Source: a bacterium | Lineage (GTDB): Bacteria > Zhuqueibacterota > QNDG01 > DSAB01 | NCBI GenBank assembly: GCA_016931965.1 | Contig: JAFGDT010000074.1 | Span: 1 to 64,000, forward strand | Length of the DNA: 64,000 nucleotides | Direction: 5' to 3' | Shown: in pieces, positions 27,194 through 35,803 of the stretch | How the letters are laid out: each line of letters starts with the position of its first letter | How positions within the stretch are numbered: the first letter of the stretch is position 1 | Notes under the pieces: model-generated | Databases searched by the model: none | The model's input: only the letters and a program-made list of their open reading frames with translations | Told to the model about the DNA's origin: nothing | Program-made: the position numbers and the translations under genes

Positions 27194-28051
27194 TCAAAGT
27201 GGTCGTTTCAAATATTTTTTTACTTCATCCAATTGCCAACGCGGTGTGGAGGCTCCACCCGAAATTCCCACACTGTCATCATCCTGAAACCACTCCAGAT
27301 CAATTTCTTCTGGTCCTTCTATTTTAAACACACGTGGATTGACCTCCTTTACCGTACGATAGAGAAGTTGACAATTGGCGGATTGTTTTCCCCCGATGAT
27401 CAATACAATGTCCTGCTGTGAACCGAAAGTTCGTATGTCGTTCTGGCGATGGTGAAGAAATTGACAGGTGGTATCCATGATTTTCAGACCTAACCGCTTT
27501 TTTGACAATACATGAGTTACTTCAGAAAACAAAACCGGATCAACCGTTGTCTGCGCCAGAAGAAGGGTGTGTTCCTGAAAATCTTGATTCTCCGCCTCCT
27601 GCCGACTCGAAATGACCCTTCCCAGACCCTGTGTACGTGTTAACAAACCCTTCACTTCGGGATGTTCCCTGTTCCCCGCTATGACGATATGCCATCCTCC
27701 TCGTACATGCTCATCAACGATTTTCTGTGAATGACCGACAATCGGACAGGTTGTATCCAGCATTCTAAAACCCTTATCATGAACTTTCCGGAGGATCTCT
27801 TCTGATTCACCATGGGTTCGAACCAGAAAATAGCCACCATTGGGATCATGACGATTCAATAAATCAGCAAAAAGGTCCGATTCCTGAATCTGAAGACCCA
27901 TTTTCTGTAACCGTTCCACCTCTCTGCGATTGTGGATTAACTGCCCTATTGAAAATACCTCTTCTCCCCTTTTGAGAACTTCTTCAGTTAATGCAATAGC
28001 TCTTCTTACACCGGGACAGGGCTTTGCTTTTGATTCGATCGTGATAATCAT
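27194..28051 (-). CDS. ispH: 4-hydroxy-3-methylbut-2-enyl diphosphate reductase
   Basis: A 285-aa Fe-S enzyme making IPP and DMAPP in the last step of the MEP pathway. The three cluster cysteines are in KPCPGVRRAI (C12), DTTCPIVGHSQK and DTTCQFLHHRQNDI; the catalytic HPEVKG (His and Glu) is present. The diphosphate-binding SSN motif, normally GGxxSSNT, appears here as GGKQSANC, with Ala for the second Ser and Cys for Thr. GASTPRWQLDEV near the end fits the family. It sits between cmk and rpsA. Confidence 0.92.
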   Translation of the reverse strand: MIITIESKAKPCPGVRRAIALTEEVLKRGEEVFSIGQLIHNRREVERLQKMGLQIQESDLFADLLNRHDPNGGYFLVRTHGESEEILRKVHDKGFRMLDTTCPIVGHSQKIVDEHVRGGWHIVIAGNREHPEVKGLLTRTQGLGRVISSRQEAENQDFQEHTLLLAQTTVDPVLFSEVTHVLSKKRLGLKIMDTTCQFLHHRQNDIRTFGSQQDIVLIIGGKQSANCQLLYRTVKEVNPRVFKIEGPEEIDLEWFQDDDSVGISGGASTPRWQLDEVKKYLKRPL

Positions 28052-28074
28052 GATATTTCCGAGAAAACCGCTGA

Positions 28075-28773
28075 TTAAAGGTTGATCTTTTTAGCAATGT
28101 GGTCGATCACAAAAGCCACCTGCTCTGGAATCGACAGATGTGTCGTATCCACCAAAATCGCATCATCTGCCTTCATCAGAGGACTATTCTTCCGTTGAAT
28201 GTCTCGTTTGTCTCGTCTCGCAATATCCTCCTTGAGTTGATCAACATCCATATCGATCCCCTGTCTTTTAAGATCATTTTGTCTCCGTTGCGCTCTTTTT
28301 TCGATGGAGGCAACCATATAAAACTTGACATCTGCATCGGGAAAAACAACGGTGCCCACATCCCGTCCTTCTGCCACGACAGGACCTTTTCGACCGATTT
28401 CTCTCTGAAGACGCACCATCACATCGCGTACTTTTGGCACTTCACACACCGGACCAATTGTTCGATCGATTTGAGGATGCCGTATCTCGTCTGTCACATC
28501 ATCCCCATTCAGAAGGACCTGTGCACCCTTTTTGGAAGGGCACAGTTCAATGGTTGATTGCTCAGCAATCCGGCCGATCGATTCCGGATCATCCAGTGGA
28601 ATCTGATTTCGCAACACATTCACCGTCACCGCTCGATACATGGCGCCTGTATCCAGATACAGCCAGCCCAATTTTCGGGCGACCAGTCTGGCCGTCGTAC
28701 TTTTTCCCGACCCGGCTGGGCCGTCAATTGTGACAACATACCCCTCTCTTTTTTTTTCATTTTTTGCAAACAC
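28075..28773 (-). CDS. cmk: Cytidylate kinase
   Basis: A 232-aa NMP kinase phosphorylating CMP and dCMP. The P-loop is IDGPAGSGKSTTAR (about 16-29), followed by YLDTGAMYRAVT, VAEGRDVGTVVFPDA and the lid region RRDKRDIQRKNSPL. Length is normal. The start codon appears to be GTG 28773, giving a ten-residue charged lead before the P-loop strand; AAGGAT lies about 15 bases upstream, so the exact start is not certain. It is followed by ispH and rpsA. Confidence 0.95.
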   Translation of the reverse strand: MFAKNEKKREGYVVTIDGPAGSGKSTTARLVARKLGWLYLDTGAMYRAVTVNVLRNQIPLDDPESIGRIAEQSTIELCPSKKGAQVLLNGDDVTDEIRHPQIDRTIGPVCEVPKVRDVMVRLQREIGRKGPVVAEGRDVGTVVFPDADVKFYMVASIEKRAQRRQNDLKRQGIDMDVDQLKEDIARRDKRDIQRKNSPLMKADDAILVDTTHLSIPEQVAFVIDHIAKKINL

Positions 28774-28783
28774 AATCTATGGT

Positions 28784-29629
28784 CTATCCTTTGGCTCCAG
28801 AACCAATCGCAAAAACCTGATCGGGTCGACCTGTTGAATCTGAACCACCTAATACCATCCGCCAGCAATATTCCTGATTCATCATAAAAGGCATTGCCTT
28901 CATCATGGAGACAGCTCTCGGATTGTTCTCCAACACACCGATTCTGATATCACTGTCCTTGACCTCTGCGGCAAGATTTTCAAAAAGCATCTCCGGATGT
29001 TCTGTTGAATCGAGCGCAATCCATGGCCCCACAGATATCACCTGATACCCTTTCTGCGCAAGGATAAATCCACTGATCTCACCATCAGATACCAGAACTT
29101 TAGCATATTCCGGATGGAGATTAAAAATGCGTTTTAGAAAAAAACTGCGATCCGCACCAAAAGCGATCTTATCCAAATTTTTAACCTGATCGAGATCATC
29201 CGCCTGCATGACACGCACGTGAGGGCTCCGATTTCCTTCGTTTCTCCCGATAAATCGAAAGGATCGGCAGATTTTTTGAAAACCGACGTTTTCATATAAG
29301 GGTACGGCCAATAGGTCCGCGTCCAGTACAACCGTTTCCGATCCTCGATCTTTGAGATAGACAATCGTATGATTCAGCAAGCTTCGACCGATTCCAAGAC
29401 CTCTTTTCTCTTTGATCACGATCAGTTCACCTAAAAATCCCCAATTACCATAATGAGTGCCCACACAGAGCCCTATCGCTTGATGATCCTCTTCAGCGAT
29501 AAAACAGCCCTCAGCATCATACTGAAGAAAGTTTTTGAATGTTTCCGACGTTTCTGAACGCCATCCTTCCTCATGCGTGCACGCCAGCGCAAATTCGATA
29601 TCTGAAAAGGTCATGTGTCTGATACGCAT
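28784..29629 (-). CDS. Double-domain GNAT acetyltransferase
   Basis: About 281 aa. The N-terminal GNAT domain (about 1-130) has the acetyl-CoA loop KRGLGIGRSLLN and VVLDADLLAVPLYENVGFQ. A second, more divergent GNAT-like half (about 150-281) contains the final GVLENNPRAVSMMKAMPF. This tandem layout resembles YitH/YitI-type acetyltransferases. I choose ATG 29629, just past the rluB stop, over ATG 29653, which would add eight residues inside rluB. The substrate is unknown. It runs with rluB upstream and cmk downstream. Confidence 0.8.
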   Translation of the reverse strand: MRIRHMTFSDIEFALACTHEEGWRSETSETFKNFLQYDAEGCFIAEEDHQAIGLCVGTHYGNWGFLGELIVIKEKRGLGIGRSLLNHTIVYLKDRGSETVVLDADLLAVPLYENVGFQKICRSFRFIGRNEGNRSPHVRVMQADDLDQVKNLDKIAFGADRSFFLKRIFNLHPEYAKVLVSDGEISGFILAQKGYQVISVGPWIALDSTEHPEMLFENLAAEVKDSDIRIGVLENNPRAVSMMKAMPFMMNQEYCWRMVLGGSDSTGRPDQVFAIGSGAKG

Positions 29630-29633
29630 CGAA

Positions 29634-30356
29634 TCAGTTTTTCTCCAGCCCAACCTGGCGATAAAGGGATTGCACTTCCCGATCGGTCAATTCCCGACAG
29701 GTTCCCGACTGCAAATCATCGACAGTCAGTCCGGCAAAAACGATTCGTCTCAAGTGAATCACCGGATGTCCCACCGCTTTCATCATTCTTTTAACCTGAC
29801 GTTTTTTGCCCTCATGAATGTGCATTTCAATCAATGTTTTCTCTGCATTTTGTTGAATGATCCTGGCTGTTCCTTTGACCATGACTTGATCGGATATGAT
29901 GACACCCTCCTTGAGTTTCTGAATCGACTTCGGACGAACACGGCCTTTCACCCAAACGTGATACACTTTTTCGATTTCAAATTTGGGATGGGTCAAACGA
30001 TAGGTCAATTCCCCGTCATTGGTAAGCAGAAGCACGCCTTCTGTATCCATGTCCAGTCTTCCAACAGGAAACACCCGCTCACTGTATGGAATCATATCAA
30101 TAACGGTTTTCCGTCCCCGGTCATCCTCTACAGCGGTGATTACACCATCCGGTTTATTCATCAGCAGATAGCGATAGTGATCGGGAATTTTCAACCGGTG
30201 TCCATCTAAAAAGACACAATCTTTTTCCGTGTCAATGACACGGCCCATTTCCATCACGATTTCCTGATTGACATCGACGCGACCTTGTTGAATCATCAAA
30301 TTCGCTTTTCTCCTGGAAGCCACACCGCAATCGGCAAGGTATTTATTGAGCTGCAT
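29634..30356 (-). CDS. rluB: rRNA pseudouridine synthase (RluB/RsuA family)
   Basis: A 240-aa enzyme with an N-terminal S4 RNA-binding domain (QLNKYLADCGVASRRKANLMI) and a pseudouridine synthase domain with catalytic Asp in GRLDMDTEGVLLLTNDG (about residue 102), then KVYHVWVKG and EGKKRQVKRMM. It modifies 23S or 16S rRNA; the RluB assignment rests on its place after scpA-scpB, the usual order in many bacteria. Its start overlaps the scpB end by 14 bases, indicating translational coupling. Confidence 0.9.
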   Translation of the reverse strand: MQLNKYLADCGVASRRKANLMIQQGRVDVNQEIVMEMGRVIDTEKDCVFLDGHRLKIPDHYRYLLMNKPDGVITAVEDDRGRKTVIDMIPYSERVFPVGRLDMDTEGVLLLTNDGELTYRLTHPKFEIEKVYHVWVKGRVRPKSIQKLKEGVIISDQVMVKGTARIIQQNAEKTLIEMHIHEGKKRQVKRMMKAVGHPVIHLRRIVFAGLTVDDLQSGTCRELTDREVQSLYRQVGLEKN

Positions 30357-30960
30357 TTTCCGGATTTTCCAAATCCTCCGTCAGTTTAAGCAGATCCTTC
30401 GCATCTGCCAGTTCGGGTGCGTCTTCATTCTCTTTGAGGATCTCCTCAATTTCCTTGAGCTTGGGCAAATCGGACAGATCATTGACGCCGAAATACCGCA
30501 AAAATTCCTTCGTCGTTGTATAAATCAGCGGTCTTCCGGGACCATCCGATCTCCCTGCGATCGTTACCAGCTTCCTTTCCAAAAGGGTTTTCAAAACCGC
30601 ATCGCAGTTCACGCCCCGGATGGCGACGATTTCACTGCGAGCCACGGGCTGCTTAAAAGCAACGACGGCAAGCGTTTCCAGGGCGGCTTGCGATAATTTT
30701 GACCGGCTGCGTTTCTGGTATAATTTTTTAACCCACTGTGAATACGTTTCCCGTGTAACCATCTGATAGCCGCCCGCTACACGGATAATCTGGAAAGCGC
30801 GATTCGTTTTTCCGTACTCCAGATTGAGACCATCGACGACTTTCCGAATCTCCGATAAAGAAACACCATCGAGATACTCTTTTATCTGTTTATCCGTCAG
30901 GGGAACATCGGAAGCAAAAATAAGCGCCTCAACAACCTGTTTCAATAACTCGCCGTCCAT
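30343..30960 (-). CDS. scpB: Segregation and condensation protein B
   Basis: A 205-aa winged-helix protein that dimerises and binds ScpA in the SMC-ScpAB condensin. Recognisable segments are VVEALIFASDVPLTDKQI, AGGYQMVTRETYSQWVKKL, LSQAALETLAVVAFKQPVARSEI and RGVNCDAVLKTLLERKLV. An acidic tail follows. It sits 12 bases after scpA and overlaps rluB, forming trpS-scpA-scpB-rluB on one transcript. Confidence 0.95.
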   Translation of the reverse strand: MDGELLKQVVEALIFASDVPLTDKQIKEYLDGVSLSEIRKVVDGLNLEYGKTNRAFQIIRVAGGYQMVTRETYSQWVKKLYQKRSRSKLSQAALETLAVVAFKQPVARSEIVAIRGVNCDAVLKTLLERKLVTIAGRSDGPGRPLIYTTTKEFLRYFGVNDLSDLPKLKEIEEILKENEDAPELADAKDLLKLTEDLENPENAAQ

Positions 30961-30972
30961 TGATTCCGAACC

Positions 30973-31713
30973 TCATCTTCTGGATATCCAGATTTCACCG
31001 AATACACCGGCCTGCTGAACCACAATGCGATGCGTACGAATTAGCTCTAAAACAGCCATAAATGTGACGATGATCCGAATCCGCTCTTTCAATTGATAAA
31101 ACAGATCATGAAACGAAAAACGTTCTTTTTCTGCCAATTTCCGAATCACAAATTCAATCTGCTCTTCAATGGTCACCCCAACCGCACCTACATCGTGCAC
31201 CGCTTCAACAGGGATATTTTCCAGCACGATCTTAAAAGCGGTTATCAGATCGAACAGAGAGACATCTTTGAGAATGACCTCCTTTTTTTCCTCCTTTGAC
31301 TTTGCATAGTCAAAAAAGGATCGGGTATAGCATCTCCGCTGATGGTCCTCCATCTCTGCAAGCGATTCTGTAACTTCCTTGTATCGCTTATACTCAAGCA
31401 GCTGCCGAACCAGTTCTGCCCTTGGATCTTCCTCGATCTCATCTTCATCCGCGGACTGGGGCAGGAGCATGCGGACTTTGATCCGAATCAGTGTAGCAGC
31501 CATCAGGATGAATTCGCCGGCCACTTCAAGATTGAGTTCCTGCATGAACTCAACATATTCCAGATACTGCCTCGCAATGGCGGCAATCGGAATATCATAA
31601 ATATCGATTTCTTCCTTTTTGATCAGAAAAAGAAGAAGGTCTAACGGACCTTCAAAATTGGCTAACTTAACCTTGTAGTTTTCCTGAATATCTATCTTTT
31701 CCGTAAGATTCAC
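30973..31713 (-). CDS. scpA: Segregation and condensation protein A
   Basis: A 246-aa kleisin that bridges SMC heads. The N-terminal SMC-binding part has FEGPLDLLLFLIKKEEIDIYDIPIA, and the C-terminal winged helix has FHDLFYQLKERIRIIVTFMAVLELI. It begins with GTG 31713, whose GTGA overlaps the trpS stop by 4 bases, so translation is coupled. Length is normal. Confidence 0.95.
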   Translation of the reverse strand: MNLTEKIDIQENYKVKLANFEGPLDLLLFLIKKEEIDIYDIPIAAIARQYLEYVEFMQELNLEVAGEFILMAATLIRIKVRMLLPQSADEDEIEEDPRAELVRQLLEYKRYKEVTESLAEMEDHQRRCYTRSFFDYAKSKEEKKEVILKDVSLFDLITAFKIVLENIPVEAVHDVGAVGVTIEEQIEFVIRKLAEKERFSFHDLFYQLKERIRIIVTFMAVLELIRTHRIVVQQAGVFGEIWISRR

Positions 31714-32699
31714 CCCATTTGCATGGCCTTATACACATCAGACATGGTGGCCTGCGCAACCTTCTTGGCCTGACTGTCTCCGGCTGCAATAATCGTTTCC
31801 ACTTCCTTTCGATGAGATTCATAGTAAGCGCGCTTCTCACGGAAACCGGCGAACTGTTCGGCCACCAGTCGGGCGAGATCTTTCTTGTGATCCACACATC
31901 CGATTTTTCCACCCCGGCAATCTGCATTGATTTGCTTGGAATCCCGAGGAGAAAATTTTTGATGATAGGCAAAAACGACACAGCCATCGGGATTCCCTGG
32001 ATCGGTCAACCGTATTTTTTTCGGATCGGTGTAGGCCGTCATCATCTTCTTCTTGATTTTATCCGGGGAATCGGAAAGAAAAATCGTATTCCCCAGAGAT
32101 TTGCTCATTTTCCTGCCGTCCAAACCGGGCAATCGTGAAAATTGTGTTAATAAAGTTTCGGGTTCCGGGAAAACAGGACCATACTGGTTGTTGAATCGTC
32201 GGGCAATCTCGCGTGTGATTTCCACATGGGGCGCCTGATCCTCTCCGACAGGTACGGCGTCCGCTTTGTATATCAGAATGTCCGCAGCCTGAAGGATCGG
32301 ATACCCCAAATGACCATAGGACATATTCTGTTCCAGATGGAGATCTCTGGCCTGCTCCTTGACCGTTGGATTCCGCTGCAGTCTCGGCACAGTGACCAGC
32401 ATGGAAAAGAGAAGATGCAGCTCGGCATGTTCTTTGATATGGGATTGTATAAAAAACGGACTTTTCTTGGGATCCAGCCCGGCGCTAAGCCAGTCGATAA
32501 CCACTTCGATGCTGTTATCCGATATGTCAGATGTGTGATCCAGATCGGTTGTCAACATGTGCCAATCGGCAATGAAGTGAAAACTTTCATATTCATCCTG
32601 AAGCTGGATCCAGTTTTCGAGAGCACCCACATAATTGCCTAAATGGAGCTTCCCTGTGGGCCGCATACCGCTCAATATCCGTTTTTTCTTCGTTGCCAT
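31710..32699 (-). CDS. trpS: Tryptophanyl-tRNA synthetase
   Basis: About 329 aa. A class I synthetase charging tRNA-Trp. The HIGH-type motif is GKLHLGNYVGA, the tryptophan pocket region GYPILQAADILIYKADAVPVGEDQ, and the KMSKS loop is GRKMSKSLGN. I choose ATG 32699 (MATKKKRILSGMRPTG), which matches homologue starts; an in-frame TTG at 32717 would add six residues. Ribosome sites are weak for both. It follows the HNH nuclease gene by about 35 bases and couples to scpA. Confidence 0.95.
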   Translation of the reverse strand: MATKKKRILSGMRPTGKLHLGNYVGALENWIQLQDEYESFHFIADWHMLTTDLDHTSDISDNSIEVVIDWLSAGLDPKKSPFFIQSHIKEHAELHLLFSMLVTVPRLQRNPTVKEQARDLHLEQNMSYGHLGYPILQAADILIYKADAVPVGEDQAPHVEITREIARRFNNQYGPVFPEPETLLTQFSRLPGLDGRKMSKSLGNTIFLSDSPDKIKKKMMTAYTDPKKIRLTDPGNPDGCVVFAYHQKFSPRDSKQINADCRGGKIGCVDHKKDLARLVAEQFAGFREKRAYYESHRKEVETIIAAGDSQAKKVAQATMSDVYKAMQMG

Positions 32700-32732
32700 A
32701 AACCGCTTTTTGAACAATCCGTATGGATGAAC

Positions 32733-33236
32733 TTAACTCATGAAAAGATACGGTTTCCACCGATCATCCGGAATGCCGATCAGATGCTGTATGAAAAAGG
32801 GATAACCGGGCTTTCTCGGTTTTTTGAGCAGTTTCATCCCTGCCTCTCTCGGTGTCCGATTGCGTTTTTTGGTATTGCATCGCATACAGGCACAAACCAG
32901 ATTTTCCCACGTATCTTCTCCGCCCTGGTCCTTCGGAATCACATGGTCGACCGTGATGGACCCCTCTTTTGAACCGCAGTACTGACATTGGTGATTGTCC
33001 CGTTTGATAATGTTCTTTCGGTTCAAAAGAATCCGTTTCCGCGGTACATGGATCAGCCGGCTGAGCCTTACGATACTGGGCAGCGGTATATAGGTGCGCA
33101 TCGAATGGACGATTTCATGATTCCGTTCGATCATCTCGGCCTTCTGCAGGTAGAGTAGAACGATCGCCCTACGGGCGCTGCAAACGCTCATCGGCTCATA
33201 ATTTTGATTCAATACAAGTACCCGGCTATCCAGCAT
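32733..33236 (-). CDS. HNH endonuclease domain protein
   Basis: A 167-aa protein with a C-terminal HNH domain: CQYCGSKEGSITVDHVIPKDQGG (first zinc Cys pair and catalytic DH), then NLVCACMRCNTKKRNRTPREAGM (second Cys pair). The N-terminal part (SRVLVLNQNYEPMSVCSARRAIVLLYLQKAE) is typical of a widespread chromosomal HNH family, common near housekeeping genes and not tied to mobile elements. The cellular role is not established. It begins the trpS-scp transcription unit and is divergent from the his operon. Confidence 0.88.
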   Translation of the reverse strand: MLDSRVLVLNQNYEPMSVCSARRAIVLLYLQKAEMIERNHEIVHSMRTYIPLPSIVRLSRLIHVPRKRILLNRKNIIKRDNHQCQYCGSKEGSITVDHVIPKDQGGEDTWENLVCACMRCNTKKRNRTPREAGMKLLKKPRKPGYPFFIQHLIGIPDDRWKPYLFMS

Positions 33237-33386
33237 CGCTTAAAAAATCTCCTTTCAGAAACAAGTAACTGATAATTTACAATATAATAGATAGATAATC
33301 AAGAAATTTTTGAAACATACAAAATCGAATGAGACGATACTTTCTTTTTTGGGATCCCTTTAACAAATGACAATTTAAAAAAAATC

Positions 33387-33415
33387 TTGACTTTTTCACA
33401 AACAGTTAGTATAAT
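33387..33415 (+). promoter_or_regulatory. Sigma70 promoter of the his operon
   Basis: TTGACT (33387-33392) and a perfect TATAAT (33410-33415) are separated by exactly 17 bases. This places the transcript start near 33422, about 25 bases before the leader peptide ATG. It is the best promoter match in the window. Confidence 0.85.
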
Positions 33416-33445
33416 AAATACAATTCATAGAAAGAAGTGATTACA

Positions 33446-33529
33446 ATGATTTATGCAAAAGTCCACCATCATTTTTATCATCATACGGAGCATCATCTGG
33501 ATGCTGACGGTGGGCAGCGTACGCCTTAA
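33446..33529 (+). CDS. hisL: His operon leader peptide
   Basis: A 27-codon frame starting at ATG 33446 and ending TAA 33529. It encodes MIYAKVHHHFYHHTEHH and ten further residues, with seven His codons: three in a row, then two, then two. It follows a strong promoter by about 30 bases and precedes a T-tract hairpin and hisG. A purine-rich GAAAGAAGTGA lies upstream as a possible ribosome site. Ribosome stalling at these codons when charged tRNA-His is scarce is the established mechanism for such leaders. Confidence 0.92.
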   Translation: MIYAKVHHHFYHHTEHHLDADGGQRTP

Positions 33530-33588
33530 TCCCTTTTATTTTATAGTATGACCAAGGATGCCCACCCATTTCAGGTGGGTTTTTTTTA
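33461..33588 (+). promoter_or_regulatory. His attenuator: alternative RNA pairings and terminator
   Basis: Four segments can be read. Segment 1 GTCCACC (33461-33467) overlaps the first His codons. Segment 2 GGTGGGCA (33509-33516) pairs with segment 1, or with segment 3 TGCCCACC (33559-33566). Segment 3 pairs with segment 4 GGTGGG (33574-33579), forming a 6-bp GC-rich stem with a 7-base loop followed by eight T (33580-33587). A ribosome stalled on His codons covers segment 1, frees segment 2 to pair with 3, and prevents the terminator, so hisG is transcribed. The pairings are read from sequence; the behaviour is inferred from classical his/trp attenuators. Confidence 0.88.
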
Positions 33589-33611
33589 TATTGAGAAAGG
33601 ATTCTCCTTAG

Positions 33612-34502
33612 ATGAACAAGAAAAACAATAAAAGAATACTGAGAATGGGACTTCCCAAGGGCAGTCTTCAGGAAGCCACATTCCGATTTTTGGCCAAAGC
33701 GGGCTTCACCTTCTCAATCAACACACGGTCCTATTTCCCCTCTGTGGATGATGATGAACTGCAGGGACTTCTCATCAGGGCTCAGGAGATCGCCAAGTAT
33801 GTCGAGGATGGTGTTTTCGATATCGGATTGACGGGCAAAGACTGGATTCTTGAAACGGGGGCCGATGTACTGGAAATCGCTGATCTGCTGTATGCCAAAC
33901 AGAGTCTGCGGCCCATTTCCTGGGTTCTGGCGGTACCGAACAATTCTCCGATTCAGAATATGAAAGACCTGGAGGGAAAACGGATCGCCACAGAAGTCGT
34001 CAATTTGACAAAAAAGTTCCTGTCTGAAAGGAAAGTGAAAGCGGATGTCGAATTCTCCTGGGGAGCTACGGAAGTGAAAGCGCCCATTCTGGTCGACGCC
34101 ATCGTCGAAGCCACAGAAACAGGCTCTTCGCTGAAAGCCAATAATTTGAGAATTGTGGAAACGATACTGGTTTCTACGACAAGATTGATCGTCAATAAAA
34201 CAGCCTGGAAGGATCCCTGGAAACGGGAAAAGATTGAGAACCTGGCCATGCTACTGAAAGGCGCCATCCAGGCGGAAGGCCGTGTCGGACTCAAGATGAA
34301 CGTGGCCAACAAGGATGTGGAAAAAGTGGTCCAGATCCTTCCCGCCATGCAGAATCCGACAATTTCGCCGCTCCACAATCCCAACTGGGTGGCCCTTGAA
34401 ATCATTGTCGAAGAAAAAACAGTGCGGGAGCTCATTCCGCGTCTCATCCGGGAAGGGGCAAAGGACATCATCGAATACCCCCTGAATAAAGTGATCAGTT
34501 AA
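33612..34502 (+). CDS. hisG: ATP phosphoribosyltransferase, long form
   Basis: A 296-aa enzyme for the first and committed step of histidine synthesis, joining ATP and PRPP. The catalytic domain starts [36 protein letters not shown] and the PRPP loop ending [19 protein letters not shown] are visible. About 80 C-terminal residues form the regulatory HisG_C domain, so this is the hexameric long form that does not need HisZ and is usually feedback-inhibited by histidine. An AAAGGA site lies about 10 bases upstream. First structural gene after the attenuator. Confidence 0.96.
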   Translation: MNKKNNKRILRMGLPKGSLQEATFRFLAKAGFTFSINTRSYFPSVDDDELQGLLIRAQEIAKYVEDGVFDIGLTGKDWILETGADVLEIADLLYAKQSLRPISWVLAVPNNSPIQNMKDLEGKRIATEVVNLTKKFLSERKVKADVEFSWGATEVKAPILVDAIVEATETGSSLKANNLRIVETILVSTTRLIVNKTAWKDPWKREKIENLAMLLKGAIQAEGRVGLKMNVANKDVEKVVQILPAMQNPTISPLHNPNWVALEIIVEEKTVRELIPRLIREGAKDIIEYPLNKVIS

Positions 34503-34516
34503 CCGAGAGGAAAATC

Positions 34517-35803
34517 GTGATACCCATCATCGAAAAATCCGAAGTCAGCGGATTCATGCAAAAATGGAAAAGCCGGCGCAAAAGTCCCTCCCGGGAAGTG
34601 CGCACACTGGTCGAGGACATCCTGAATGATGTCCAGCTGAAAGGAGACTCAGCCCTTGTCCGGTACACGCTTCAATTCGACGGTGTCGATCTGGAATCGA
34701 TCGGATTTGGACTGACGCCCGAAGAAATGGAAAAAGGCGTCCGTTCCGTTTCACAGGATTTTTTGAACATTGTAAAACAATCTGCTGAGAATATCCGGTT
34801 GTATCATGAAAAAGTGTCAACAACTTCCTCAATGGACTGGGAAAAGGATGGTATCACGCTGGGTCAGAAGATCACATCTTTGAAAAGGATCGGTATTTAC
34901 GTCCCCGGTGGACGTGCAGTCTACCCCTCGTCCCTGATCATGGCAGCTGTTCCTGCCCGTGTGGCCGGTGTCGAGGAGATTGTCGTGGTTTCTCCCCCGA
35001 ACCAGAAAGGAGAGCTGCACCCCGCTATTTTAGCGACCGCCGGCTTGATGAAGATCGATGAGATTTACCGCATCGGCGGCGCCCAGGCTGTGGCCGCCCT
35101 GGCTTACGGTACAGAGACGATTCAGCCTGTGGACAAAATTGTGGGACCGGGAAATCAGTACGTGGCCGAAGCCAAACGCCAGGTCTTCGGCATCTGTGAC
35201 ATCGACATGATCGCCGGTCCCAGCGAGGTCGTCGTCCTGGCTGACAATACAGCCAATCCCGACTTTATCGCAGCCGACCTGCTGGCCCAGGCCGAACACG
35301 ATCCTTTGGCTTCTTCGATTCTGGTGACAACTTCTTCGAATCTGGCCCGACTGGTCCAGCATTCCGTCGAGAAGCAGACGGCTGAGTTATCGAGGCGGAA
35401 AACGATCGAGTCCTCCTTAAAAAATTGGGGAGGGATTCTGATCGCAAAGGATCTTTCACATGCGGTCGAACTGGTCAACGATCTCGCACCCGAGCATCTC
35501 GGTATACACACCAAAGACAGCTGGACGGTTCTTGCCGATATTCGAAATGCGGGAGCGATCTTTTTAGGCGGATATTCTCCGGAAACGATCGGGGATTACT
35601 GGGCCGGTCCGAACCACATCCTGCCGACGAACGGCACTGCACGCTTCTCCTCCCCTCTTGGGACAGAGGATTTTCTGAAGCGGAGCAGTTTGATCCAATA
35701 CAGTCAAACAGCCCTTCAAAAAGCGGCTGAACCGATTATGGCTTTTGCCAAAATGGAAGGTCTCGACGCACATGCAAACGCCGTACAAAAAAGAATCGAA
35801 TAA
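34517..35803 (+). CDS. hisD: Histidinol dehydrogenase
   Basis: A 428-aa zinc enzyme that oxidises histidinol to histidine in two NAD-dependent steps. Typical segments: RIGIYVPGGRAVYPSSLIM, KIVGPGNQYVAEAKRQVFG, DMIAGPSEVVVLAD, the zinc/catalytic LLAQAEHDPLASSI, DLAPEHLGIHT and YWAGPNHILPT. Length is normal. It begins 14 bases after hisG; a GAGAGGAAAAT site is present. Its end overlaps hisC by 32 bases. Confidence 0.97.
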   Translation: MIPIIEKSEVSGFMQKWKSRRKSPSREVRTLVEDILNDVQLKGDSALVRYTLQFDGVDLESIGFGLTPEEMEKGVRSVSQDFLNIVKQSAENIRLYHEKVSTTSSMDWEKDGITLGQKITSLKRIGIYVPGGRAVYPSSLIMAAVPARVAGVEEIVVVSPPNQKGELHPAILATAGLMKIDEIYRIGGAQAVAALAYGTETIQPVDKIVGPGNQYVAEAKRQVFGICDIDMIAGPSEVVVLADNTANPDFIAADLLAQAEHDPLASSILVTTSSNLARLVQHSVEKQTAELSRRKTIESSLKNWGGILIAKDLSHAVELVNDLAPEHLGIHTKDSWTVLADIRNAGAIFLGGYSPETIGDYWAGPNHILPTNGTARFSSPLGTEDFLKRSSLIQYSQTALQKAAEPIMAFAKMEGLDAHANAVQKRIE

